From Bactrocera neohumeralis (lineage: Eukaryota > Arthropoda > Insecta > Diptera > Tephritidae), in NCBI RefSeq assembly GCF_024586455.1, contig NC_065919.1, positions 10,515,368-10,579,367 of the forward strand: 64,000 nt of DNA, read 5' to 3'. Position numbers and translations under genes: made by a program. How positions within the stretch are numbered: position 1 is the stretch's first letter; every line of letters begins with the position of its first letter. Below are positions 22,540 to 35,349 of this stretch, one piece after another. The notes beneath the pieces are model-generated. The model did no database searches, had not been told where the DNA came from, and worked only from the letters and a program-made list of their open reading frames with translations.

Positions 22540-23140
22540 TCCGACATGTTCTTTATGGTGTTATAAATGTCGAGAATATTGGTGCCGGTTGCGTATCAAT
22601 TGAGGGGACCCAAATCAGTCTCTCACACGTCGTTCTTAAGTGTTGGCCATCTCTGTGACGTCGTTGTGACGAATTTTGCGGAAAGATCTTGGCCTACATC
22701 CTTACAAGATCAAATTGACGCAAGAACTGAAGCCGCTTGACCACCAGAATCATCGTATGTTCTTGAATTAAGAATATGCATTATTGGTCAGGCGGCAATC
22801 CACACGTATTCCATGAGTCACCATTGCATCCCGAAAAACTTACGGTTTGGTGCGGTTTAAGGGCCGGTGGCGTCATTGGGCCGTACTTCTTCCGTGATGA
22901 TCGAGACAGGCATGTTACTGTGAATGGGAATCGCTACCGCTCAATAATAACCGAATATCTGTGGTTCGAATTGGATGATATAGACTTGGACAATATGTGC
23001 TTCCAACAGGACGGCGCCATAAGCTACACAGCGAATGTAACAATCCATGTATTAAAAACCAAGTGTGGTGAAATGGCTCAGTGGGGTTACCTCAAGCCTG
23101 TGGGGCTACGTCAATTTTACAAGCAAGGCTGCTAAATACT
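22540..23140 (+). pseudogene. Tc1/mariner-superfamily transposase, internal deletion
   Basis: A 119-residue open frame (22776-23135) contains 'LHPEKLTVWCGLRAGGVIGP' and 'FFRDDRDRHVTVNGNRYRSI', then 'DDIDLDNMCFQQDGAISYTA' with the second catalytic Asp in QQDGA. Upstream (about 22680-22770) is 'LHPYKIKLTQELKPL', then HQNHRMF. Between these the family normally has the WAEQQ...FSDEAHF segment with the first catalytic Asp, which is deleted. The third acidic residue region is also missing after 23100. A sister fragment with the opposite half is at 45205-45610. Confidence 0.85.
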
Positions 23141-25325
23141 AATTTAAAATTATATTCAATAAATTTCGAATATTTAAGTACCTCATTCCGCAGAGTAAAC
23201 CATTTTTTTGTAATTTTTTAATAAATAATTTTAAACTCTTGCAAAGCTGGAACACTCCTAGCTAAATAATGTTTATCCCTTCGCATAATAAATCTCGCTT
23301 ATACCATCATCTACGCTTGCGATGAAAGTGAAGAGCGACCAACTATTTCTATTACAATTATGACAAAATTCAATACCATCCACTTGTATTATGGGAAACT
23401 GGGTTGCAGTCGTCAACCAAATTCTAAAATTGAATAAAAGATATAATTCTTTCCAACAACATTTCGGTTGAACAAATGTTTAACCAACGCAAATACTCAT
23501 AATTTGCGTTGCAAAGGCCATACAAGAGAGCAATGCCGAGAAAAAAGCAGACTAACACGAAAATAGCAAAGTAAATAGAAAAAATTGTAAAAGTCTAACA
23601 AAAAAATTTGAAATTCTCGCTAAGTAATCCGCACAATTGGTCGCCGCAGGTCGCAGGCAGCACTGGGCAGCTACTCGCATACCTATATTTATATATATAT
23701 ACAAGTATGTAAGTACATACACTTTCGGCAGGACATGCGGCATGTGCTGCTGCCTTTAGTTGATATTTTGAGCAAACACTTTTATTTCGTTTCTGTGCTT
23801 TTGATTCCATTTCTCGAGATTTTCGTCACTGGTTCGTTGATAGAGGCAGCGGTTTCATTATTATTACTTTTCTTTCGTCATAAAAGTAATTTTGTGTAAA
23901 ATCTTTTAGCTCTTTCTCCGTGCTCTCGATTTACAGCAAGATAGAGCTGCTGTGCCGTTGGGGGCTGTGTCCACATTTACTGGCCACTTGAAGTTTTCTA
24001 TGCCAATGGGCATTTACGTCCAGCTGTGTTACACAAAAATACTTTTTTTGCGTACATTTTGCTTGAAAGCGCCAGAAAAATAGAAAGGAACAAAGAAAAT
24101 ATCTCGCAGTGGTGCGGAGCGAACGAGTTCAACGGTCGTCACTTGTTCAGCCCATAAAGTGCTTAGTACACTAACTGCTAACTGCCTTTGCCGACGAGCA
24201 GCAAACTCTTGGTCACAACACACACACACACACACAATCACACATACGACACTGTCACACTGCTAGCCAATTTAGTTACCGAGCAGCTTGGCTAACAAGA
24301 AATGACAAGCCTCTCGGCTATTTTGCGGAAGTTATGAGATTAAAAAGAAAGAATCTGAAGGGCCAAAGCAAATAGAGTCAAGAGAAATGTTACTACCCAG
24401 TTGCACTTGCAAGCTATCACGGCTAGTGCATTGTATGTTTCGGAATATGGGTCAAGGCAGATTTTGTGGAAGCAAGCACACTACGCCAGCGAAACGTATA
24501 GAAAAATATTATCAGCAAGTGCAAGTTATGGAATTCAAAGAAAACAGAAAATTGCTCTTGCATTCTCTTAACATGGCCAGTTGAAGAGGCGCTTTGATGG
24601 TCAAGAATTCTTATGAGCCCCACAAAGCTTCGGCAACAGGGTAAAACAAGAGAAAAACAATCACTGCATCAGGTTAAAAGCTTTCAGGCATTCGCTTGTT
24701 GCAATTTTTGCGCCAAATCGTTGCCACCTAGTCCAACAGGTGCGGTCAAAGAGTAGCTGGGGAAGAAAGTAGACGCTGAATGGAAATTGGCAAAATTGCG
24801 ACCACAAAAAGTGCATGCAAATTGTATTCATATTCCAATAAGCAGAAAAATCGTCTGTAAAGAAAGTGAAAGTTAATCGCGGCAGCAAGTAAAAAAGAAA
24901 AAAGCACGAGTAAAATCTGAAGTGGCTGAAATGCGGGCAGAAAAGAAATTTCGTTCGAAGTAACGAATGAAAGTAGAACTGAACGGATGAGTAGATAAAG
25001 CAATGCGAAGAAATAAGTGAAAGTTAGGCTAAGCGCCGGAGCGTATGCAACACAAGTGGCAATTATGGTCTGGCTGCACACTTGACGGCAAGAAATGAAA
25101 AGTTTATTGAATTTTTCTACAGACAAGAGCTAACAATGAAAACGATGAATTGTGCAAATTTGAATCCTATATTAAGATCAGTACAAGCAGAGGTAAGAGC
25201 TTGATTTGAAAGAAGAAATTAAAACTTGTCAGCCGTTTTGTTCAAAGGAATAAGCAATCAAGAGGTTAGTGGATCTCAAAATATTAATAATGAGAGAAAT
25301 ACGGAAACAGCGACTATTAAGGATT
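23141..25325. other. non-coding stretch with CA repeat
   Basis: A CA run lies near 24217-24235. No coding sequence is supported, though several Cys/Phe-rich open frames occur. Confidence 0.4.
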
Positions 25326-25329
25326 GACA

Positions 25330-25880
25330 CGTAAATGAATGAATTATGAATTTGGAATTTAGAATTAAGAATTATGAGTTATGACTTATTAATTGTGAAA
25401 TGATGACTTATTAGTTGTGAATTATGAATTATGAATTGTGACTTATTAATTATGAATTATGAATTGTGACTTATTAGTTATGTATTACGAATTATGACTT
25501 ATTAATTGTGAATTATGAATTATGACTTATTAATTATGAATTATGAATTAGGACTTATTAATTATGAATTATGAGTTATGACTTATTAATTGTGAATTAT
25601 GACTTATTAATTGTGAATTATGAATTTGGAATCAGGAATTTATAAAATATGAATTATGACAAACTAATTATGAATTATGAAGTATGACTTATTAATTGTG
25701 AATTATGAATTATGAATTAGGACTTATTAATTATGAATTATGACTTATTAATTGTGAATTATGAATTATGAATTGCGACTTATTAACTATGAATTACGAA
25801 TTATGACTTATTAATTGTGAATTATGAATTAATTATGAATTACGAATTATTAATTACGAGTTAAGAATTATAAATTATGA
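25330..25880. repeat. heptamer-based tandem array (GAATTAT / GACTTAT)
   Basis: The array is built from 7-bp words (GAATTAT, GACTTAT, TAATTGT, TAATTAT). They often form a 28-bp unit of four words beginning GACTTAT TAATTGT, with 21-bp variants where one word is lost. The edges are ragged: FAATTTGG-like interruptions near 25620. Confidence 0.8.
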
Positions 25881-25884
25881 ATAA

Positions 25885-27239
25885 AGAATAAAGAATTTAT
25901 TTATTTGACTTCTAAAGCTTGAAGAGAGTCTGGTTTATTACTAGAACCAATAGCATCAATAACCCCTCAAGAATTAGTCTTATGGTGTTAAATCATAACT
26001 TCTTGGAGGTCATTCAAAGTCACAATTTCTTGAAATAGTAAATTTTCCAAGATTTGCTGGCAATAATTCGGTTGTTGCAAGTGCTGTGTGGCACGTGACA
26101 GTAACCCTACCACCAGCTACATTTCGAAAATTGCCGAAACGACACTTGGAAATCATATCATCCCTATTGAAAACCCCGGTATTATCATTTTAAATTATAT
26201 TTTTCGAGTTTCATTTCTCTAACAAAACAATGAGGTAGAAAATGAGTAAGAGTCCATTAAAAAGGGTTTGCAAATTGACAGACTAATGCTGAGGAATTAA
26301 AGCATCGGCGGTACTCACTCAGGCAAAACGGTTTCTTTACAAATAAAACAGAAACTGTAAAAAAAATCCATGGTAAATAATCTTTTATATTTTGCCAAAA
26401 GGGCGTTGAAATTAATTGAAGCGCAAAAAGGTTATAATAACAGCGGTTAACGAATGAACTGTGCAGTGTTAAGTCTGAAGATGTGGATCATTTAGTGGAA
26501 ATAAAATACCGAAATCGAATGCCAGCTAATAATGATTTTGCTTTCATTGCCTTAATTAGATTTTAGTTGTTCTTTTGCTGTTGCTTCTTTAACAGCATAA
26601 AAATAAGGCAAATAAGTGGTCATTTAACGAACTCAATTCTTATCAAAGACCTCCCAATGAGCCTACGCACGCAAAGTACTAAACTCCAGTGACTTACGTG
26701 CCATTAGCGAGATAATAATCGCGAATTATGCATCTAATGTGGATATTTAATGGAGACTTAATATTATCGGATTGCTTGTACCATGCAATATTACGCTGAC
26801 GTTTCAATTAATTACATACATTCCTATAGTGATACGACACATTCTAACTAATTTACTATGCAATATGCAAATATTTGTAAAAGTGATAAAGTGCGGCAAG
26901 TCAAGACATTTCGTTGATTAATTGACTCTATCGCGAATAAGCAAATTAGTGTACTAAATCCATAAGGAAATTTACTTAATTATGCATCTGTATTTAATTT
27001 TCGCTCATATTTTGTAGGACTAGTTATGTACTTAAACAATCAATATTTCATAAAATTCGTTATTAATTTATATACTTGCGGTATCCGAATATATAAACGT
27101 TTTGTAATTTCTTATGCTCTTTTCAGGTAACTATAAATTAATTACGCTTGAATGTGGTTTGCAACTTAATAAATTACCTCTACTTTTAGCTAATTGAAAA
27201 TATATTATATCCGCATGTATGAGAGAGAAGCAGTTATGA
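25885..27239. other. non-coding stretch
   Basis: No recognised gene or element boundary. Confidence 0.4.
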
Positions 27240-28025
27240 ATTTGAAAGTTGAATTTCACCGAATTGTTGCATTTGAAGTCGGAATTTTGTATTTGGTTTT
27301 TGAGTTTTGAAATTTCATTATATTAAATGTCGAACTTGCCAATTTTTAGTTTCGAATTTGAATATTTAAAATTTGATTCTTTGATTTCGAGTTTTCATTT
27401 GAAATTTTCGATTTTGAATTTATGTTTTCAATTTTTAATTTCGAGTTTGGAATTTGGAATATTGCACTTAGATTTCGAAAATTTAATTTTCATTTCAAAA
27501 TAAAAAATTAATAATTTAATATTTAACTTCGAATCATTGACTTTTTATCTCTAATTTTTAATTTCGCGTTCTGAATCTATAATTTCAATTTGTGAATATC
27601 GAATTCTTAATTTCGAATTTGAAATTTCGATTTCGAATTTTGATTTTAAGTCTTCAGTTTTTAATTTCGATTTTGGAATTCCGAATGCAAAATGGAAATT
27701 AGAAATTTTATCGCCAAATATTAAATTTTGAAATTTAAATACTTAATTTCGACTTGAAGGTTGAATTTCCCTTTATGTAACTTCGAAATCATAGACTTTT
27801 TATTTCGAATTTTGAATCTATAATTTCAATTTGTGAATATCGAAATCTTAATTTCTAACTTGAAATTTTCGATTTCGAATTTTGAATTTAAGCTTTCAGT
27901 TTTTAATTTCGAGTTTGGAATTTTGCATTACGGATTTAGAAATTTTATCGCTAAATATTCAATTTCGTAATTTTAATACTTAACTTCGACTTGAAAGTTG
28001 AATTTCTTTTTATGTAATTTTTTTT
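27240..28025. repeat. TTTCGAATTTTGAATTT simple-sequence field, part 1
   Basis: Dense imperfect repeats of AATTTCGA and TTTTGAATTT. A larger unit is duplicated: the stretch around 27575-27680 ('TATAATTTCAATTTGTGAAT', 'TTCAGTTTTTAATTTCGA') recurs around 27810-27925, about 240 bp later. Confidence 0.75.
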
Positions 28026-28249
28026 AATGATTAAAGACTTAATTTTCCTTGGCAACATGCGCAATTTAGTTTGACGATGACTCAGCAAAATTTCCAAAGA
28101 ATTTGTGAATTAATCAAAAATGGAAGCTGAACACAAAAGTATGTATGTATCTATGTATGTACATATATATATAAATATATCTGCAACTATTTATTTTGTG
28201 TTTATCTTTTTATAAAACATGCCCTTAGGAGCATTTAAACTGAAATTTT

Positions 28250-28490
28250 GTGAGTACACCATAACGTATACGTAATCTGCTTACTCCGGCACAGGTTGGT
28301 AACTTGCTGATAACTTCTATACAAAAACTCAAAACGTAAAATATTGTAGAAAAATTGTAAATTAGTTCGTGGAATGCATTAAAAAGACAAAATTTACTTT
28401 GACACAAGCAAATAACTTTTTGGAAGTTATTAAGAAGTTATTTAAGTAGATTACGTATACGCCATGGTGTTACTAACTTACAATTTATGT
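28250..28490. mobile_element. MITE-like element C with inverted ends
   Basis: The left arm CACCATAACGTATACGTAAT (28257 onward) and the reverse complement of the right arm, CACCATGGCGTATACGTAAT (ending near 28468), are inverted repeats about 25-30 bp long with few mismatches. Outer extensions are weakly similar. The spacing is about 210 bp and there is no coding capacity. A clear target duplication was not found. The outer phrase 'TACACCAT' is shared with the CACCATGTCGTATGAGC family. Confidence 0.65.
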
Positions 28491-29229
28491 GTACCCAAAT
28501 ATAATTTTTTTTATGAAAGCTATCACACAAAAAAATGTCTACAAATATCGATGATTGGAAAGAAGGCACTAAATTTTTTCCATTTAAGTGATTATTCTGA
28601 GAAAACGTTCTACAAATAAAATACCTTAACTTATAAAACCATAAAATATTATATAAAAACGTGTGACCAGCTAAAAACCCAGTCTTCGAGTATTAGAACC
28701 TTTGTATTCCGAAAATATTGCTGTCTCAACAAAGTAAGGTATGCCTATTATTTGCATATTTTCGTTAAGCAAAAAACAAGTAGCTCAGCGTCAAATCTCT
28801 CATTTTAAGCAGTGACAAAATATAACTTAAATATTTACATACCGGCATTCTGACCATAAAAAGCTACAGCATAATTCTGTGCGCTATCTGCAAATACAAT
28901 TAGCATACATTATTTAAATAATGTGGCAAAACACATGGTTGGCGCACAATAGAAGCAACAGCTTAGCAGAAAAATGGTGCACAAAACACATATTCAAATG
29001 TAAAAAAGAACAGCAATGAAATAGATAAAAATTTTGTATAGGAACAGCAGCTGTAGCACCTGAAGGCTTTGATGAAAATCAGTAAAGGTATTATCATATG
29101 TTTAATACGATTTTTTTTCTGTATGATATACCGGTTTAAGGCTGCGTAATTTTGTAGTCCCTCGGCTTTAGGTACCTCGCAGCACACGAAGAGAGGGGTA
29201 AAGAGAACATTCACATAATTCAAATTGCA
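28491..29229. other. non-coding spacer between two simple-sequence fields
   Basis: No recognised feature. Confidence 0.4.
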
Positions 29230-30260
29230 TAGATTGTGGTGGCGTTGATTTTGAATTTTCGAGTTTAACTTCGAATCCGAAATTTCGAATTTGAATACAT
29301 GATTTTTAAATTTTGTATTTAAATTTGTGGTTAATTGAAATTTTAATTTCGAATTTTTTAATTTTAAATTTCGAATTTAAAAAAATTCGATTTCGAATTG
29401 TTAATTTTTAAAATCGAAGTTGACATTTTGTATTTTGAATTTTCATCCTTGAATAATAAATTTCGAATTTTCCAATTTTTAGTTTCGAAATTTCATCCTT
29501 GAATATCAAATTTCAAATGAAGTAATATATTTTACTATAGTTTGTATATCTTAAATTTTGAATTTTTAAATCTTAAATATTTTGTTTTGTATTTCAAATT
29601 CATAAATTTTGATTTTTTAATTTCGATTTTTAATTTGCAATTTCCAATTAGAAACTTTTGATTTCAAATTTTGAATTTCCGATTTCGAATTTTGAATTTA
29701 TGTTTTGAGTTTGATTTTCATGTTTATTAGAGTTTAGAATTTTGAATTTGGATATCGAAATTTGAATTTTCCAATTATACATTTTGAAACTCTCGATTTC
29801 AAATTTTGTATTTGAGTTTTCAGTTTTTAATTTTGAATTTAAACTGGAATTTTAAATTTTTGATTTCAAAATTTGAATTTTGGAATTTTCGATTTCAAAT
29901 TTTGAATTTAAGTTTTCAGGTTTTAATTCCGAATGTGGATTTTGGATTTCGAAATTTAAATGTTCGAATTATGAATTCTGGAAATTTCGATTTCAAATTT
30001 TTAATTTAAGTTTTCAGTTTTTCAAATTCGAATTTCGATTTTGGATTTCGAAATTTGAATTTAAAATTATGAATTTTGGAATTTTCGATGTCGAATTTTG
30101 AATATATATTTGGAGTTTGATTTTCGGGTTTCGATTTTGGAATTTTGCATTTTGTACTTTTAATTTCGAATTTAGAATTTTGATTTTGCGTCTTGATTAT
30201 AAAATTTCGAATTTTAAATTTTGAAATATGAATTTTGATCCTTGATTATAAAATTTCGAA
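29230..30260. repeat. TTTCGAATTTTGAATTT simple-sequence field, part 2
   Basis: Same vocabulary as 27240-28025 (AATTTCGA, TTTTGAATTT, TTTCAGTTTTTAATTT), with roughly 110-bp higher-order repetition around 29800-30080. Two Phe/Asn-rich open frames here are by-products of the repeat. Confidence 0.75.
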
Positions 30261-31945
30261 TTTTCATTACCACGACATTTTCTAATATTTCATTTTTTTT
30301 CGTAATCGAGTTTCATATATTTTTTATTTATAGCGCTTTCACTGAACATACTTAATTATGTATATGTGCGCTTAAATATTATGCGTAGCATTTGCATTTA
30401 GGCGCCCAACGCTTTCTATTCCTGCGGAAGAATAAATTTGTTTTGTTGTTAACACATATTTCCGCACGCATCTGCATTAAAAATTCAAATATACGCAATG
30501 GAAAAACGGTAGATACCGACCAACACTGATTGTTACCCCTATGAAAAGGCAAATACTAGTACCGTATACATACACATATACAATTATGTACACATAATAT
30601 GCATACAGCCACATTTGAGAGTTGAGCCTTGTGACCTAAGCAATGTTATACTTGTGCCATTTGAAATTCGTGTGCCTTCGTGCTTGCTTAGTTTTCGCAT
30701 TTCATATTACAATTTTTCGTTTTGAATAATTTACTTATTTTATATTTTCGTGTCAAATTGTTACTTCTTGTTACCAATAATGGAGCAGAGTTTGGGCGCG
30801 CCAGATAGTCACACCGATCGCATTATAAAATATGCAAAAGTATGCCATAAACTTTCAAAAGTCGCCTAAATGTATGCAATGGCTTTACGCTTACATACCG
30901 CTTGCATAAGCAATTCTGCAGCTCGTCTAAGTATCAGGGTTTGTCGGCTAACCGGCAAAGTGTGGTGAAACAAGTTGAAAGTTTAATTCAATATTAGTAG
31001 ACCAGCTTGGCCGGAACCAAATGTCTACTTACATGAAGAAAACTTGAAAACGGAAATGTAAATTCTTGCATACTTTTCATTCGTACTCATTGAATTGTGT
31101 GAATTGAGAGATTGTGCAATGCTTTTGGTTTAGTTTTGCTGATGTAGAGACAAATAAAATTTTATAAATTAGAAATTCTTATTTTTCTTGGGAGAGCAAA
31201 GCGGCTTAACTGCCAATATTTGCGTGTTGCTGAACGTGATAAATCTGCAGTTGCTGTGTAGTTAAACTTCCTATTGAAAAGGCAAATGTTCAAGTAATAT
31301 TTAGCAATCAAAATTTTGGAAACTGGCAAGAAAGAGGGTGCTTATATGTATGCGTGTATAAATATGTAAATATTTTTTTTTTGGCAATATACATATGTAT
31401 ATATTTTTATGTTCAAATAGACGAGCCATATTTACTTCCATATTTTCGCGGGTTCAATGCAAGTTTATCCCCAAATAGATAGCACCAAAGCATTTTTGGA
31501 ATAGAATTAATTAAAAAGAAGAATAACAACTGTCGGTTTTATATTCATTTATATGCAATATATGAATAAATATTTTTGGCGATTAAATTAAACTTGCTGA
31601 ATATCCTTTAGTGGGTTGCCAAAATCCATTTTCCAATTTCGAAACTAACACACTAAGCGTTTATCACACCAATATTCTAACGAAACACAGCGTCATACGT
31701 GCGCATGAAAGCCAGTGACATAGCAAACATGCAGGGGTTAAGCACGCATACTCAGACACCTTTAAGCCTCACATATAAACTCTACAGTACAAGTTCAGTT
31801 AGAGTTAGCGATAGAAAAAAAGCGGAAACACAAAATGGAATTGACGCAAACAAACATACTTAAGAGCGCATAGCCTTAGTGCATATATACATATAAGGGA
31901 GAGCGTTTTTTCCCCATATTAATCTTTTTCGCAAACGCCATCGGA
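30261..31945. other. non-coding stretch
   Basis: No recognised feature beyond short TA-rich tracts. Confidence 0.4.
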
Positions 31946-31949
31946 ACTC

Positions 31950-32290
31950 ACAGTGCACCATGTCGTATGAGCAACATTGAGTGTAGTTACCAGTTGTATG
32001 AATGCTCAGTAAATTTTAACTTTAACTGCGTATAACTTTTAAACGAATGTTTTTAAGAACAAAATCATTCGGCTATTTTTGCTAGAGCGAACAATTTTGT
32101 ATTAGAATATGCGCTTTTCAAGGTTCAGTTTTCAAAAATTTAATGCTCGAAATCTGATTTATGAAATGAAAAACAATTTTGGCACGGTTTAAATTGAAAG
32201 CAAAGCGTTTATTCACGTTGCATCTTGCATCAGGGCTAATAATAAAACAAAAAAAATACTATAAACTTGGTGTATAACGAACACCCTAAT
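31950..32290 (+). repeat. dispersed repeat, CACCATGTCGTATGAGC family
   Basis: CACCATGTCGTATGAGCAAC lies at about 31958. Then come TTTAACTTTAACTGCGTATA (reverse complement of the linker near 5225), 'TTGGCACGGTTTAAATTGAA' near 32180 and 'AACGAACACCCTA' near 32277. The last two landmarks recur in the same order in the copy at 60350-61460 ('AGGCACGTTTTTAATTGAA', 'AACGAACACCCTA'). Confidence 0.65.
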
Positions 32291-35200
32291 GTACATACTA
32301 TATATTGATATACTTGAAATCGACCAGTCAATGAAGCTGCTGAGTTCAGTGGAACAGTGTAGTAAGCTGCACTAGCTGCCTGTAAGCGGCCGATAGGCTT
32401 GCTTTATTTGCATGTCCCTGTGTATAATTATAACCAGGACATGCACATGCGTCACAACCGCAAGCCAGTAAGTGCCATGTTGCCAGCTGCTTACACAAAG
32501 GCATACGCACGAAATGGTTTGGCCAAAAACAATTTATACCAAGCTGTCTATATTTGTACATATGCATGTATGTATAATGGTATAGGCGTAAAGGCAATTT
32601 GAACCGCCAATCGGTACAAAGGCAATGTTTTTTACGCCACCAAATTCCACTAGCCAAATTCCATTCACTCGACAGATAAGCCCAGACTGTGCACACACTT
32701 ATGCAAACAACAGACATAGGCGAAATTTGCATTTATATACATATATGTATATTCATGCATGTCACATGTGTCGAACTAGACATCCGCTGCTATCATGAAC
32801 ACAACAGGACATCCGTAACCAACAGCTAGTGATTTCACGGCGCACGAGTGTACTAGTCCAACTGTGTCACGACACACTCAGTGCCATGTGGTTTATGGCA
32901 CGCAGGTTGCACTGGTAGAGCAAATTCATGGTATTCAAGTCAATATCGTTTTGTGATATTTTGGTAACCGATAATTGTTGCTTTTATTGCAGACTATTCT
33001 TTATTTGCTTCTCAAGAAATAGTAGGTGCTTGCAGCAGTTGAGTTGGCTATTGCTCTATGCAACAACGATTTGCCAGCGAAGTTTCCAGTTTTCAACCAA
33101 CACCTACATATATGATGAATCCATTTCCTCCATTTTTATTTATTTATAGAGTTATATGAACATTGTGTAGATTGACTGCAGCGTTGATGCTGAATACCCA
33201 GCATATAAAGTTATACGTGAGCACAGCTGTATACCTCCCATGCTCAACCGAAACATATGCGTTTCTATGAAACTTTGGTTGTCATTGTTGTCCTGATATA
33301 TCGCATTTCGTTTGTTTGCATGTGGTAGTTATTGTTGTTGCCATAACAACTGCTGCACACCTTCACGAATTAATTGCTTATTTCTGCGCGCTGTTTGGCT
33401 GACAGTTGTGGGCAGCAGTTGCATGTTAGCCGCAGTTATGGTCAAAAGCGTGGGTGACTTCAACGACTCGAAGGCGATTGCTATTTGCGATATTTTATTA
33501 ATTAAAATGCATAACTCTTCTGAGAATTATATTGCATGTCTCAGCTACACAATCTTAAGTAACTGAAAAATCAACTAATAGTCACAGATTTAAGTTAAGA
33601 GATGGTTTCACGCCTAAAAGTCGATTATGCGGAAATGTGTGTTCTAAATTCTTTAAATATTTAAAAATATATTTTAAAAATAGATATCATTTTTAACTTA
33701 AAAGCAAAGAGCAAAATAATTGGTTGATTTAGAAACCTGTATATCCGCCCTGGAAACCTTATAGAGTGATGAATCGAACAAGCAGCTAGCAAATATAAAA
33801 AATGTATAATGACATAGCAAGGTAGAGTTAGAATAGTGAGTGATTTCAAAATATCAGACTTCTTGTATTGAGTTAAATGAATATGTAGCGAGCAGAGCTC
33901 AGAAGCAGCAAAGAAAGAAATGTCAAATTAAAAGCAGAGCTGTGTTGTAGGTGACTGCGCTAAAAAGTAGGCAACTGTAAAATCTTTCGCGAACAATATT
34001 ACAAAGGAACACAGAGAACAAACCACAATTTACCAGGCTACAATCATAAATAAGTGTCATAGTTCACTTTATACTTGCCTATATAAATATCTATCTATAA
34101 TATTTTCGAACTCTCAACTTAAATGCCAACACTGCACTAACTTCTACTTAATTTTTTAATTTTTTTTTTGTTAATTACGAATAATCATAATTTCTCGACC
34201 AGCCACTAAATGTGCTCTTCCATTTCCATTTCCAATTGCTCATACTCTCATACTCGGAAAAATATGCTACCTGCCGAAAGCCAAGGCAGCGAAGCGAGTG
34301 TTAGGTAAACTTCATGCTGTGCGTTTTAGCTTACCTCTGGCGCCGCAATTCGCTTAATTAATGTGGCGTTAAATTAAAACTGCGCGCGGCGGTGTTCGGA
34401 CTAGGCAAGTGACTGCGAAAATTGTGAAAAATGTTTTATAAAAAAAAAAAAAAAAAAAAAATTAGAAAGGGTTGTAGCAGCAGTTAATCATTTCTATGAA
34501 AAACTGGTTTTAATTTCGTCCTGCCGGAGGATGAAGTTTGTACCGGATTGAAAAAAGTATAACCCTGTATATGCGGCTGCAGTTTAGAGAAAGTTTTGCA
34601 CAAAAATTTTACCAAAAATAATATTGGGAAATAAAGCAAATAAGTATAGAATAGCAAGAACAAATATTTCAACAACGCCTGGCTGTGCGCTGCGTTGAAA
34701 GTGTTTTTCTGTTTTTCGCTTCCGCCACAAAAAGTAGCAAAGTTTTTGCTAAAGTTTTTAATCAAATTTTCGTTGATACCAAACAACGCTGGCTGTGAAA
34801 ATGTCGCTTGGGGCGACATTGTGATTGGCATCAGTGGTGATTTCGGCCTCCCGCAGGTTATCTACAATTACCGATGGGCTTGGTGGCCATTATACGCTTA
34901 ACTTGCGGTTTCTTGCGCTGACTTTGTTTAATTAGAAATGCACACGGATATTGACCGACTTACATTCCGTAGGGGATTAAATTTTTGGCACTTTAAATAA
35001 ACTTTCGCATTCATGAATATTTGTATATATTAAACAAAGTGGAGGAAAGATGTTATAAAATATTTGGAATTTGGTTAAGCTGCTGGGTACCGAGTTGTGT
35101 TAAAAAAATACTTGTTTAAATTAATATTTTTTATTTTACTTTGAAATATTTATTTTTAGATTAATTTTGCAAACAAAAAGCTTTAAATATTTAAACCTTT

Positions 35201-35349
35201 AAAAATATAAAATTATTAAAACTATTTAAATTGAAATAATTTTGTTTATAATTTAATTTTTAGCAAAAAAAATTTATAATATTTTTTAAAAATATTTTTA
35301 GTGCATACACTTTAGTGTGATATTCATGTTTTTTTAATGTTATAGATTT
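32291..35349. other. non-coding stretch with A-homopolymer
   Basis: No gene is supported. A run of about 22 A residues lies at about 34440-34461. Open frames of 60-128 codons here lack domains or splice context. Confidence 0.4.

Noticed and set aside
29806..30101. Overlapping Phe/Asn/Leu-rich open frames
   Set aside because: By-products of the TTTCGAATTTTGAATTT simple-sequence field.
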